Assembly: GCA_013350335.1 (NCBI GenBank)
Contig: CM023539.1
Location: 43,386,631 to 43,450,630 of the forward strand
Direction of reading: 5' to 3'
Length of the DNA stretch: 64,000 nt
Source: Chimonanthus salicifolius
Lineage: Eukaryota > Streptophyta > Magnoliopsida > Laurales > Calycanthaceae
Shown here: positions 49,318 to 62,600 of the stretch, one piece after another
Position numbering within the stretch: the stretch's first letter is position 1
Layout: every line of letters begins with the position of its first letter
Translations under genes and position numbers: made by a program
Notes under the pieces: model-generated
Told to the model about the DNA's origin: nothing
What the model saw: the letters and a program-made list of their open reading frames with translations, nothing else
Databases searched by the model: none

Positions 49318-51636
49318 TAACCTGGTCTTGTAGGTGGGCAACGTCGGAGCGCCACCACAATAGACCGGCAATGATTGCGACGGCGATGACCTGTCCCACC
49401 TTGAGGCCAGAGAAGGCCTCGTGCCTTCTCTCTTTGACACCCCTTGCCAGCAAAATCGTGAATTGCTCCCACCAATTGCAACTCCATTCTCCCATCTGAT
49501 CACTACTCTCTTCCATGCACCACTCCGCCCTATAACTCGCAAGCTCCGCCTTCAACTTCCCTACCACCTTCTCCTCATAAGCATCCGCCAACGCTTGCTT
49601 CACCGCCTTCTCATCCGTCTCCACATTGTTCCAAGGCAATATACCTTCAATCAATCACCATTCCCATTCAGTCATTTCACTAGTAATAAATGGAAGAAGG
49701 GCAATTGATCATTTCACTAATAATAAATGGAAGAAGAGCAATTACCATTTGCAAGATCCAAGAGGACGTCAGAAGGATTCATGGCGACTGTCGGGGCGTG
49801 GCCGATGCCAGAGAAATAGTCGAGAGCCTCAGACCCCTTTCCGAAATACAGCGATCGGCCATCCGACAAGAGAAGGATCTTGTGAAACATGTAGTAGAGC
49901 TTGCTTGAAGGCTGATGTATGGTCATCACCACCGTCGTTCCACCTCCCGCCAGCTCCGACAGCGTCGACACCACGCTCTGGGCCGTCGTCGAGTCCAATC
50001 CTGATGTGGGCTCGTCCAGGAACAGAAGACTCGGGTTTATCAGCATCTCTTGACCAATGCTCACTCTCTTCCTCTCCCCTCCCGACACTCCTCTTAATAA
50101 AGGCCCACCTATCATGATGTCTTTACATTTGGTGAGGCCCAGTTGATCCATCACCTTCTTCGCATGTTCTTCTTTCTCACTTCTACTCAGACACTTGGGC
50201 AGTCTCAGCAGTGCCGTGAAGACCAATGTCTCATAGACTGTGAGGTGGGCATAGAGAACGTCGTCTTGAGTGACGAAACCTGTGTTTCGTTTCATTGCAT
50301 TGTTGAAGGGTTTGCCGTTGTAGGTTATGCTCCCAGAAAGATCGCCACAAAGTCGACCACCCAAGGCGGTGAGGAGTGTCGTCTTACCACTGCCGGAGGG
50401 ACCCAACATTGCCAGCATCTCTCCGGGAAGAACCAAACCTGTCATTCCTCTTAAGATCACCTTCTCACTGCCCATCTTGGATCTTTTGAGACTGCAGAAC
50501 GCCTTCTCTTGAGTGCTGATCTTGTAGAAAACATCTTCGAACTGAGGGTGTGAAAGTGACATGAAAATAAGGGAGAAACAATTTTCATAGGGGTGAAACT
50601 TGAGAAATCGAGTGGGTTGGATTTTATATTTTTAAAATTAGAGTCAGATCAAGATCAAGATAGAAAAAAAAAGCTCAAACTAAATTCGGATTGACCCGAC
50701 CCCATCCACGCTAAAAATTTCATGTAGCACTAGAGTTAAATCGGACCAGCAATTTCGTTTAAGACTCAAGTTGAGTCGGGTCAGCCATTCGAGTTGGGTT
50801 GAACAATTCTGGTCGAGTCAGGTCAAGTTCATTAATTTTAATGAATTGGTCTGACTCACCCGAGTTTCAGCTTTTTATTAAGATACGGAGGCTTCTTTTT
50901 TGTTTTTGCTTTTGGATTTTTTTTTTTACACTTCGCCTGAGAAGAAAAGGTTTAAAGACTATGTCTATTGGAACTCTATAATGAAACAATGACATCAAAG
51001 AAATCTTAGGGTGTATATAGGCGGGTGTGAGGTAGAGTAGACCATATGAGGTGGTTGTGTACGAAGATTCACATCAATTTAATTATTTTATCTTTTAATT
51101 TTAAACCTTTAAAAATCAATTAGTCTATATCTACCAAAATTTAAAAGCCAAAATTATATAACTTGGATTATCAACTTATAATGAAAATGTATATATCTCA
51201 TATTTAAGCAATCACTTATTAAATAAAATCAATTGTGTGAGACCTATCAACTATTTGACGATATATCTTGTTAGAAAATCTAATTTAAATGTGTCTCACT
51301 GGTCTAAATCTTTATGTACAAGTCTTCCCATTCTATGAATCGATTGTGTGAGTGAATGGCACAAAGACAAACCTTACAAAATCTATTCACCAAAGCAAAA
51401 CTAAATAAATTAACCACAACAAGAATAACTTCCAAGTATGAAATTGAAAGAAAACAACAAAAGAAAAGGAGGAGGAAACCTTCTGACATTATTTTTTTAA
51501 GGAAAAAAAAAAAGGAAATGCAATGAAAATGAACTACTACCTTGAGCAAAACAGGATGCTTAGTCTTCGTATAAGTGGAACAAGTATCTTCTTCTATTGT
51601 GAGAGGTATAGAACTCATCTCCACCTCCGTATCCAT
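47547..51636 (-). CDS. ABCG-subfamily half-size ABC transporter (ABCG9/14-like), 4 exons, 622 residues
   Basis: Exons (minus): 51636-51541, 50541-49746, 49644-49322, 48200-47547. All junctions are GT-AG and in frame. The start at 51636 is chosen because the 32-residue first exon ends KHPVLLK and joins to FEDVFYKI, restoring the family's L-K-F-E-D-V-x-Y-K-I block; the ATG at 50562 lies in intron 1. The nucleotide-binding domain has Walker [11 protein letters not shown]-loop VTQDDVLY, signature [12 protein letters not shown], Walker [14 protein letters not shown] and H-loop TIHQPSS. The membrane half follows, with [19 protein letters not shown] before helix 1, [12 protein letters not shown] and [12 protein letters not shown]. 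Length and domain order are normal for WBC half-transporters, which act as dimers in the plasma membrane. Relatives move cytokinins, sterols or wax and pollen-coat lipids; the substrate here cannot be told. The gene looks intact. Confidence 0.92.
49290..49318 (-). repeat. (GA)n microsatellite at the start of ABCG intron 3
   Basis: On the minus strand intron 3 begins GTTACTCTCTCTC right after exon end CAAGACCAG at 49322, so the repeat begins 4-5 bases inside the intron. Confidence 0.95.
50587..50874. repeat. MITE-like repeat in ABCG intron 1 (copy 3 of the family)
   Basis: TAGGGGTGAAACTTGAG at left and CACCCGAGTTTCAGCT at right are imperfect inverted ends, with GTCGGGTCAG/TTGAGTCGGG words between. 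It begins only about 45 bp upstream of exon 2, inside the intron that separates the short first exon from the rest. Confidence 0.6.
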
Positions 51637-51960
51637 TATACAGAATCAATCACAATCAACACGAAGATTTACGTGAAAAACTTGGAAGGAAAGACTACAA
51701 GATACTGCTCCTAATGATTTTAGAGGGAGCAGAGAACCCTAATCTCTCTCCTCTCTCTCTTGGTTTTAGGGATGAAGATGAGAGAGAAGCAAAAACCTTT
51801 TCTTCATCATTGAAATTGAGAGGAGGAGAATATCGGTATTTCAAGGTACGAGATACATTTACTGGTGTCGAGTCTTTCTCGGGGAGTTACAAAATGCAGT
51901 CGCAAGCTTTGAGCTAAACACCCCTCTTTTCGGCATCTCTTTCCTCGACAATCAATGTCA
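51637..51960. promoter_or_regulatory. ABCG 5' flank, possibly an old LTR fragment
   Basis: This must hold the transporter's 5' untranslated region and core promoter. AACACGAAGATTTACGTG (about 51658) and GAACCCTAATCTCTCTCC resemble sequence commonly found in plant LTR elements, so part may be transposon-derived. No TATA box is convincing. Confidence 0.25.
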
Positions 51961-53165
51961 TTCAGATTGTCTTTTATTATACTATTATTAATTAAACTTT
52001 TTAAATTTTATTTATATAAGATAGTTTATCAATTTAATTATAAAATCTAACTCTAAATTAATGAAATGAAAGACTAATTATCTAATTTTAGTTGAGCTAA
52101 TTAAAACTTTGCAATTCAACGTTTTTTAATTATTGGTCTAAGATGAACGCATCTTAAGAGTATAGAAAGAATATGTTGACATTGTACGCTCTTATTAGTG
52201 GTGCTTCTGGTGTTTGTATGACCTATGGGTGTATTGAGGTTGTGGGTTTTGTATTTGCATATCTAATGCCTCTTTTTATTGATATTATTAATCATTCAAA
52301 AAATAACATTTTTTTTTTTAATTTGATATAAGCATGGACATTTTTCAGATAAATCAATTGCATCTTATAAAAGAATTGTATAGTTAAATTGTTTCATACA
52401 GGTTCACTTATAGATACTCTCAAATTTGATAAATTTTAAATGGTGACATCTGTTTTAAAAGAGAGAGAAAAAAAAAAGAGGATCCTCTTTAGTAATGAAA
52501 CAAGGGCACCTAAATCAAAATCCATATTTAAATGGACAATTAAAATCTACTAAACTACTTGGACCAATCTAAACCGTGAATCTTTATGTTTTATTTTTAG
52601 TTTTAGTTTTGGTATAGTACTCTATTATAATTTATTAGAGAATTCTACCTTAAAATTGCATAGGTAGGATTTGTCAATTGATGTATCCGTTTAAATGAGT
52701 TAGATGGGATGGTTAAAATTTTAGTGAAAAGATGTTTATTTGTTATTAATTTGTTGATTTTTCATTTGCTATGATCAAATTAGATTAGAATATCCTATGC
52801 CTTTTATTTTAAAATTTCTGTAGATTGTTAGCCCACCTAAAAGTAGGACTAACGTAATATTTTTTAACATATTAATTTAATTAAAACTCCTTATACAATA
52901 GCTCTGTAAAAGATATTATCACTTAAATCTTATAAGCCACCTAATTTAAAAATATAGATTAGAGGGTATTACTCTAAAAATTCTTTTTTATATGTATTTA
53001 TAATATCATTTGTCTTTTCTAAAATATGACGGTAATAGTCGTTATTTTAATTTGTACAAATAATTTAGTTGGTCTAAGTTTCCAAAATTAGAGTAGATGT
53101 CTTGAGTTTGACTCCTCGCATACTTATGTAATTAATCTCATATCAAATATGAAGTAAAGATACCC

Positions 53166-53205
<40 letters not shown>

Positions 53206-54340
53206 CATGTAATAAAGAGGAAGTGACTCCATTTATTGCATGGAGAAATCCGAATCTTAATTACAAGTAAAAGTTCACTTATAGTTATAATCGGTGTTGT
53301 CAAACTCGGCCAGGTCCATGGGTTGACCAGCAGGTCAATCATGGGGGCGCTGAAACATGAGTCGGGTAATTTAAAAACCCTCTGTGATCTGCTGGTCAAT
53401 CCGGTTTATCTAATAAATTCGTGACCCGTAAAAATCCTTGGTTTCTTTAAATGAAGGTGAAGATGTTGGTTCTTTTGGAAATATGAATTTTGGGTTATTA
53501 AGTTTTGGTATTTACAATTGTGTTTGAGAGAAAAAATATAATTTTATAAAATATAACCTTAGTTAATAATTTAATATTATTTATTATATTATATTAATAA
53601 CACGGGTTTGACTATGGGTCAACCCAGTTGAATCTTATTTAATCCACCCTTCCTCCGAGTTGGGTTGCTTTATAAACTGAATTTTAAGACATTGGTTATA
53701 GTGAAACTAGCGAGCTAAGATAGACAACTATAATGGTGTTGACGAGGTGGCTCTAATTAAACCACCGGGATTTCCTCATCTAAAAATCGAGAGAAAATCA
53801 AGAGAAAATCAAGGGAGTTTCTGGTGTAGCGTGAGGTGTATGTGGAGGTGTTCATGGACAAGTGCTCCTCTTGGCCGCATGCAACACGCCATATGCATGG
53901 GATTGAGAGAGAAGAAAGGGAGAGAAAGAACATGAACATAAGTCGAAATACATAGACTTATTGTATTTGATTTTTTTTATGCTAGAGAGTTTTTGTATTT
54001 GGCTTTGTTTTCGGTTAGAGAGGAGGTATTTTTAAGATAAGGGACCAAACTGTGTGTGAAAGAAGACAAAGTGTAGCAATCGAGTTTGTGTTGTAGGATT
54101 TGTCTTCAACTCTCTCAACAATGATTGAGTTTGAGTTTTAAATTCATTAATTATCTCTCTTTCTAATAAGTATCTTATTTTTTTCTCTAAATAAATACAC
54201 GAAGAACTCACTTTCATTAGACAATATCTATCGACTCTTCCACATTTTCTACATTTACCATAGGTGAAGTTCGTTATACTGTGCTCAAGTGATGCTCTTT
54301 CAATATATGACCTCACTTTCAATCATAGTCACAAATATCG
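51961..54340. other. Intergenic stretch between the two right-hand genes
   Basis: Mostly AT-rich. A repeat with GTGTTGTCAAACTCGGCC at about 53292 and TTTAAGACATTGGTTATA at about 53684, with GGGTTGACC/GGTCAACCC words between, may be another MITE. No gene is recognised. Confidence 0.4.
53169..53201. repeat. (TA)n microsatellite
   Basis: About 16 uninterrupted TA units. Confidence 0.95.
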
Positions 54341-54354
54341 TTCTTTGAATATTA

Positions 54355-54665
54355 AGGAGATTAATATTATTGAGATATTTTCAAATTCTTAGGTTTTTAC
54401 TAAGAAATTAATGGAAAAAATATTGCGAAAAATATAATATTTAAAAAATAAAAATATAATAAATAAAAAATTAATAAAATAAGATATCAATATGGAATTT
54501 ATCGGTATTTTACTAGAAGTTTATTAGGATATTATCGTGATATTACTATTTATTGCGAATTTATCGATAATTTACCACAATGCCAATAAATCTCGAAATA
54601 TTAACAACAATCGGTATTTTGCTGATAAAAATATAGTAATTTTAAAAATATTGAAAATATTTGTG
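54355..54665 (+). repeat. Direct repeat downstream of the terpene synthase (copy A)
   Basis: TTACTAAGAAATTAATGG, GCGAAAAATATAATATTTAA, TATTATCGTGATATTAC and ATAAATCTCGAAATATTAAC match, in order, the sequence at 56370-56660. It is AT-rich and non-coding. Confidence 0.6.
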
Positions 54666-55229
54666 AGATTGATCACAATATTGAGCTCCTTATAATGGCT
54701 CACGGGCATTCAGATAAACTTATAATTGGAGAAGAAAAAAGGTATCACAAAAGTTAGAAAGAAAGGGAGGTTTTGCATCTTTAACTCAACTTGTGTAGGA
54801 ATAACAAGAGAAATAGTAAGCCATTGCTCCTGTAGATATCTTGTGTTGACTGCAAGTCAAAATTATAAATGACCATAGGTTGCAAATTGCAATTGGAGTT
54901 ACTTTGTTAGCCAATAAGAATCCAAATAAAGTGACTGAATCTATCAGAAACGAACGTGTTGCCATAACATCAAACATAAGACATTGATGTTTATCAATCC
55001 AAATACAGAGTAACTGATGGTAAGAGAGTAGGAGTGGAAGACCCCTCTCCTCCAACATGTCATCTCATTGCATACCTAGTGCAATAGCGATACTTGCAAT
55101 AAAACATATACATATGGTCTAATAAATATACATCGTGAGGGTTGACTTGACCGTCAATAACGTGCTTAAGATGCGGGACTTGTCAGGTTCTTGGATATCT
55201 TAATCTTAAAAAAAAAAAATACATAGTGT

Positions 55230-58200
55230 CTAAGTCAAGAAAAGGGGTTTAGTCACCCTAGGAAGTGTAATGAGATGCCTCATGTGAGAAGACTTGAGAG
55301 GAGATTGTTGTATGCCCAGAAACCTGAGAGGGAAGAACTGTCGTTCACGGAACGACCGGATTTTGAATGTCCCATTGCTTGAATTATGTGGAAACTTCTT
55401 CCCACCATGATCATGTAAGTTTGTACTACCAAATTGAGCTCTAAAAACAGTAGAATTGTACTTCTCGAATGGACGTTCAGATGTAAGAGGCTGTTGTGGA
55501 AGAGCACTTTGCATATCCACCTGTAAAGGCTCGTAAATTGCATTTCTGATTTGGTCGATCAACTCCGTTTCGGAATCGAACCCATTACAAGAGTTGAAGA
55601 ACATCTGGAATGCTTTTAAACACCACAAATGGACAAGTCTGCAAGTCTTTGGCATGCGACTAATTTCGTCCACCAAGACAAGCTCAAGGAATTCTTTCTT
55701 CTCCTCCTCAACGATCTGCCTTATGCAAGTAAGTGAATCTTCAATGCTCAGCTTGGGGCTATCTTTCATCAATAGCAACACAAGATTTGTCTTCCCGTCT
55801 TTTATTTCCTTCTGAGAAATGTTAGTGTTTGATTCTCGATCAGAACTAGCCAAGTAGAAGCAAAATCTTTAAAAAAGAAAGTGCATAATGGAATGTACTA
55901 AGTAGTTTTTATTTTCTTTATTGGCTTTAGTCATTCAAAACGACTTATCCATAGATGTATAGGGCCTCAAAGTGCATCACATCTAACGACCTGCCCTAAA
56001 CAAGCACCAATATTGTTCGCTTTGAGCCTCGCATGTCTTCACGACCTTGCTTCGAGATGTGTGTCTATACACACTGCAAAATGCCTTGATTCTAATGGAA
56101 GGAAAATAATTACTTATATCCCAAGATTCAGACAACAATCTAAGCAACATGGAATTGCCTTTTCCACTCCCAATCCCCAATGTCGATCCTGACTGTTTTT
56201 TAACAACGTTGTGGAATTTGTATAGAAGAATTTCTGAGTGAACTAATTAGTAACTAGATGTTTAAAGAATCAAGTTCCCAATGCCAAACTTACGTTTTTT
56301 TATCATGAATTTTCCTCATATGTATTTCCATTTTTAATGAAAAGATCTTGCATTTGGAATATTAACGGTGATTGATAATGCTGGAAAATTCTGAAATTAT
56401 CGGATTTTTATCAAGAAATTAAGGGAAAATTTTACAAAAAATATAATATTTAAAATTTAATAAAAATATAATAAATAAAAATATTAGTAAATAGAAATGT
56501 TAATAAAATAAAATATTAATAAGAAATTTACCATAAATTTGTCGGGATATTATCATGATGTTACCATTTATCGTGATTTATTGAGAATTTATCGAGAATT
56601 TACCCTCAACTTGCCGATAAATCTTGAGATATCAACGGTGATTTGTATTTTACCCAGCGTAAAACTCCTACGGGTGAACCCACTACCCTTAGGACACACT
56701 AAGGTTAGGCCATGGGGTTTGAATCCGCAACATCCCCCTTCCTGAAGCCAGAGGCAACTAGTTGAGACGATTTATATTTTGCCAATAAACACGTGTTAAA
56801 TTTGAAAATATTTGGTGTACGATTTTTATTCTACTCATTCTAAACTTTGGAGCCACTGTAAGGAAGGAAAAAAAAAGAGGAGGTTACAAATTCCATATGG
56901 TAAAATGGAGTTGGAAAATTATGGGGCTCTTACTTACCTCGTAGCCTTGCATGTCATTTAAAAGGCGAGTTAAAACCATAAGCATCTTGGTAATTGTATT
57001 AGCTTGGGAGTGTTGCAACAAGTCAAGAGGTAATTCTGGGCACAGTAAATAAATTGCAGGCATAATTATCGCCTGAGCAGCAACGGAAGTCATGCCTGTT
57101 TCGATGTATTCAGTCGTCGAAGGAGTGTGTCGTTTTCTACTCCATTCCGCTTCCTTCAGCCATGACATAAATGTTTCTTGCCACTGTACAAAACTTGTAG
57201 AATCAATTGCGAGTACATTGAATTGTAATTTGCAGCCAAATAATTGGTAGAGAAGAAAAGAGGATAGAACTAAATATGCATAAGTTATTGCATGAGCAGT
57301 GGAAAAGTTTATCTTCTCACACATATAGGAAATGATACACCATCATTTCGTATATAGCATTAGAATTTTCAAAAGTTGAGTTTTGATTGGTAAATATGAA
57401 ATGGTGAATGAAAAATGTAGGACTGACCCGATTCCATTCTAATTGTTCAACACTTCAATCCAATCCGACCCGAATTGCTAACTCGATTCAACTCGGTTGC
57501 TATATTAAATTTTTTGACCCAAATTTAATTAGAGTTTCTTTTTCTTCAACTCAATCAAAACTTAATTTTAAAAATATAAAACCCAACCTACTTAATTTCT
57601 CAGATCGGAACATGCATGTCGGATTAAATTCTAACTCAAGTTTCACCCCTAGAAAAATGATATAGTATCACAATCTTATAAGTGCAGTAGATGACTTACC
57701 AAGTTGAGTGAAACATGACTTGTCAACTCGATTAAGTTTTTTTTTTTTTTGAACAAAGGGGTAAGTATCATTCAAGAGAAGGGGAAGGTGAAAGTCCCCA
57801 AAAACAATTACATCAAGAGAAGCCCAGACAGAGGGGGCATAAAAAAAATAACAAAATGTATGAGCCCACAGCCCGGGCCAGACGGTTAGACCAAAGAGAC
57901 AAAATACCATCACTACAAGTATCAAAAAAAAAAACTCAATTAAGTTTAGTTCAGGACCTTCAATTATGGTTAATAATGATATGGGTGTTCCATGAAGTCA
58001 AATAATTATTACTTTCACTCACTATTATGTAGTCATTTATTTATTATATGCAAAGATCCATTTGTTATACATCCTGGAGATTAGTCGGATGTGACGCCTA
58101 AACACCTCTAAAACCTAAATAAAAAGGCCATTCGTGACTTTGAAAGAATAAATTTTCGTAGACTGAGGCACCAAGCATGTAAAATGTTTCCTCAAACGAA

Positions 58201-59654
58201 AACTCACCAGTTCTCTAACGTGCTTCTTGGCATTCAGTCCATAAAGATCAAACAACTTTCTGATAGTAGTATCAACAATATCTTGGAGGGCATCAAATAT
58301 CACCCTGCTGTAATCACTCAGTCCTTTCCCGTCCCATCTGCATTCACCAATCAACGTGTAATAAGAAATTAGCTGGCAATAAAAGAACCAACAACTTGTT
58401 ATAGTCATTATTAATGTCAGTCATTTATTTTTATTTATTTGGAGTTAGACATTTGTAATTAAAATTTATAAATTGTTCTGAATGATGTAACTCCTTATTT
58501 GATATTCATATGACTCAAACTTTGCAATTTTTATACATAGTTGGTTGATATCTTTGCAACATTCTCTTGTTAGGTTCGGTGGAGCCTAGTCATTGAAGAA
58601 CAATTTTGTAATTTTTGCATTACATCTTTTGTAAACTCTAATTAAGACCGTATATATTGTCTTTTTCTCGTGAGTGAGAGTAATGAGCTAAAATTGTAAT
58701 GAGGTTCAAAACCATCTCTTCTTTGTTTTTATTTTTGCTTTTGAGCAAAATGAGTCTGGTTTGAACCCATGAACTTACAAAAAATGAACCACGTAAATGA
58801 CTGTGTTATAGTTTGATCTGATTTTCTCCTTTATGTTTTTGTTTTCTTTGTTCAATATTACTATTTTTTGTGTGGTAGGAAAGGTGTTTCCACCCACACC
58901 TCTTGCCCAACCAGTGATGAGTAACAAGTAAATTTTGTATAAATTCTTGGGAGTGTTTGTACCTTCTAATTGCTTCAGTGAGAGCATTCAAACTGTCCAA
59001 TGAGCCTACCATGTCGAAGAAATCATCAGCAACCGTGACTAGGATTGCGCTCTTCGCTATCAACAATCGAACATCAGAGAGGGAAGGATGACATGCACAG
59101 GCTGCAACAGCAAAATAACAATACGTGGTTTTCTCCCTACCAAATCCAATATCGCGAAGACCAGAGTCTATAGACCACCTACTTCCATAAAATCAAGTGA
59201 AAAGTGTGAGGAGTGAAAGAAGAAAATATCAAATGGATATGTCAAATGCAAAAGATTTACCTCTTTAACTCTTCAAGTTCATTCCTGAAAATCGATTGCC
59301 GATTCTCGTAGTTTTCCTTCCCGAGCTGTAGCAGTGTGGTGTTGTTTAAGCATGATAGCCTAAATGCAAAAGGTCAGTCATTAAACCAGATATTCATTTT
59401 ATCTCAACAGAGAAGATTTACATAAATAGATGATGTCCCATAATTCAATTCCACATACCTATAGTAGGATGCCTTGCCCACCCACAGAGGGTTATTGAAT
59501 TCACTTCCTTCAATGTTGAATCTATGCTCTAGATGGTCTAATCGAGCAAGCCATAGAAGTTCTAGCTCATGTTCAATCTATCATACGACATTCAAATAAG
59601 CAATCAGAGAGATGCTGCATTAGATACACTCAACAATAACGAGAATAATCATTG

Positions 59655-59693
<39 letters not shown>

Positions 59694-62600
59694 AACAGAA
59701 TAACCTTTTTGTTGAAAGTGGAGATGCCCCCCACATAAGAGTGAATGAGTGCAAAGGGAAAATTGATAGGATTTTGTATAGGTTCTAAAAATTTACTTTT
59801 TGGCCCCTCTAAAAATTGAAATTTGTATATTAGCTCCTCCATAAGAAAACTTATGGTTTTGCCCTTGTGTGATTACTACGTGATTGTCTAATATATTCCC
59901 ATTGAGTGAACCAAAGTTATGAATTACCTCTCTCTGAAAATTGATTGTAACAACACAATCCTTTGTACTTGTCATGTTTGTTCCCATTTCCAACAATTTT
60001 CTTGAGAATGATCTTGCTTCTTCAAGTTCATCTTCTCCCAAGAGAGCAACATCTGTTGCTCTGTGAACATTAAGCATGACACTCAGTAGGTTTTCGCATT
60101 TCAATTCCATCTGTGACTTAATTTCTTCATGTTGGAGGAACCAACAGATCCTTCCTGTATCCAAATTAAGAAAATATTTTTTTTAACAGAAGTTAATTAT
60201 TAAAAAAGTTATAGAAAAGAAAGACCATTCAGGAAAAACAAAAGGTCTTACGAGGAGATACGCGATAGCCATGCATTCTGAGGAGTCGAAATGCTAGAGA
60301 GTCTTTGTATATCTGAATTGGTTGTAGATGTCCCTCAGTTAAGCCCTGTGCCTCTTCATCTACCCATTTGCTTCACAAGGCAAGTACCAAGAAAAGGAAA
60401 ATTATTTATTAGTAATTAAAGTAAAATTTTGAGTATCAAAATTCAATATGTATATTGTTAATATATACTAATGAACAAATTTGCATGATACATAGAATTA
60501 TGCATAAGTGTTCCGGTTAGAGCATTACCTGTAAATTTCATCCAATATGGCTTGTATTTCCTCCATGAAATGCTCTGACACCCCTAATCTTTCTAGTCGA
60601 TCGACAAGGCATAGCTTAATGAGTTCTTCGTCGATGGGATAAAACGAAGGAACTGTGTCAAAATACTATGGTTAATGCCCTCATAAAGGTTTTTTTTTTT
60701 GGATAATTTCCAGACTCAGACTCAGCCAATTCAGACTCGGACTTAATTTCTTCGGACTCTAAGACTGAGTCAACCAGATGTGGTGAAGAGTGCAGTTTAA
60801 GATTAAGTACATGGATTCATCCTCATCTCATGTGAGGCAATGTAAAAGGTTGATATATAACAACGATGATCCTTGCTCAGAAACAAACGTATAAAAAACA
60901 ATCAAAGAAAGGTTAAAAATTAATCTTACCACTTCCATTTCCGCATCTCTGAAGCAGGGATTCCAGAAACATCCTGCAACCTTTATTTCTCGTAACTATG
61001 AAAGCATAAGCTGTAGTAGAAGGCGATCGAAACAAGGATCCGTCTTCATTCTGATATTTAAGTACTTTGTCGTGACATATGGCAAGTGATGGAGGCAAAG
61101 CTTCTAAGTAGGATACAAGAGGAGGATCATATGCTTCAAAACATTCTTCCCTGCAAATATGCAATTCATGGATGTTGATATGCACCTAAGCAATCCAAAG
61201 TTTTCAATAGGGCTGAAACTCTGGCAGGCCGGGCCGTGTTGGATTTAATAAACCCAACCTAACCTATGTAAAAAACCATTAAACCCAACCTGACTTGACC
61301 CGAATTGCATAACCCAATCCGACCTGAATTCTTGACCCGACTCAACTTGTGGTGCTATAGTAAATTTTTTGAGTAAATCATGTAGGGTCAACAGGTCAAG
61401 TCGAGTCTATTTTAAAAAGTTTTACCTAATCCGGCCAGACCCAAATTTAATTCAGCTTTTTTTTCTTCAACTCAACTTGACTCTAATTTTAAAAATGTAA
61501 AATTCAACCCACTTGATTTCTCAGGTCGGATTGAAACACAACCCAAGTTTCAACCCTAGCTTTCAAATATAAATATATTTTTAAAAAGGGCCTCTCTTGC
61601 CTATCAAGGCTTATTATATATTTTAGATCTCATTTTTTTAGATCTTTTTCACGTTCTTTTTCAAATAAAGTGATGTGTTGCTTTTGAATTTATACAGAAA
61701 AAAAAATAATTATTTATATCGACGATAATTTTCTCTTTCCTCTGATTTTTTTTAGATTTTTCAAAAAAAATAGAAAGTGAAGAAAAATATGTGCTTAGTG
61801 ATATGTACTTTTTTCATTAAATATCTGTCATTCACATGTTCAAATGAATTTTCCATGTTACGCACTCGAGAATAGATAGATATTCATTTATCAAAAAATC
61901 ATATTTGTTACATATTTGTTACGATTCAATATGATATTTTTATAGATATCTATATGATTTTTATTCAATAGATAGATATGATATTATATTAATTTTAATA
62001 TGATATTATATTAATTTTAATATGATATTATATAATTTTAATATTTTATATGATTAACTCTATTTGTCAATATGATTTTATATGATTTTCATTCTAGTTT
62101 TATATGATAAACTCTATTTTTCAATGTTTCTAGTTTCTACAAATACGATATCATTTACATAAATGTTTTTTGGAAATTAAAAAAATCAATATCGGGCCGA
62201 TATTGTCATTTTTTAAAAAAATATATGGAATTTAAAAAATAGAAAATCAGGCCGATACCGGTCTTTTATTAAATAATTTTTTTTGAAAATACAAAAATGA
62301 AGATTAAGTATTTATGTATTCCATGTATTGAGTGTGCAACTTATAGTCTTTTTTTAATTTTGGAATGAAGCAATACATTCGGAGAATGTTTTGTCTACAG
62401 AGGAGAGTATCTTTCACCACATCCGGCACACCACCGGGGAAGACATTTAAGCCATTCGTCTGCGCCAGTTCGAGCATTGCCGGGAAAACAATGAAGAACC
62501 AGTGAGGACAACCACCTCCGTTCTCTCTCAGCAGTTGCTCTGCGTTTGCACCAACAAATGCCAACCCTGCAATTTTAAAAAGAAAACCAAATTTAGATAT

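Noticed and set aside
49626..50117. 163-codon plus-strand frame
   Set aside because: Antisense shadow of the ABCG nucleotide-binding exon.
49717..50562. ABCG start at ATG 50562
   Set aside because: The first residues (MSLSHPQ) are intron sequence ending in the acceptor CCCTCAG. Splicing from 51541 restores the conserved L-K-F-E-D-V block.
55811..55853. Apparent frame break between terpene synthase exons 11 and 12
   Set aside because: Using the acceptor GGCTAG at 55846 gives an immediate stop and suggested a pseudogene. The acceptor TTTCTCAG at 55812 joins in phase and gives NDMQGYEKEIKDGK, matching the family, so the gene is read as intact.
55983..56180. Minus-strand frame starting MGIGSGKGNSMLL, resembling a P-loop
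   Set aside because: It lies in the last terpene synthase intron, is 65 residues long, and lacks any other nucleotide-binding motif. The GxGSGKG match is probably chance.
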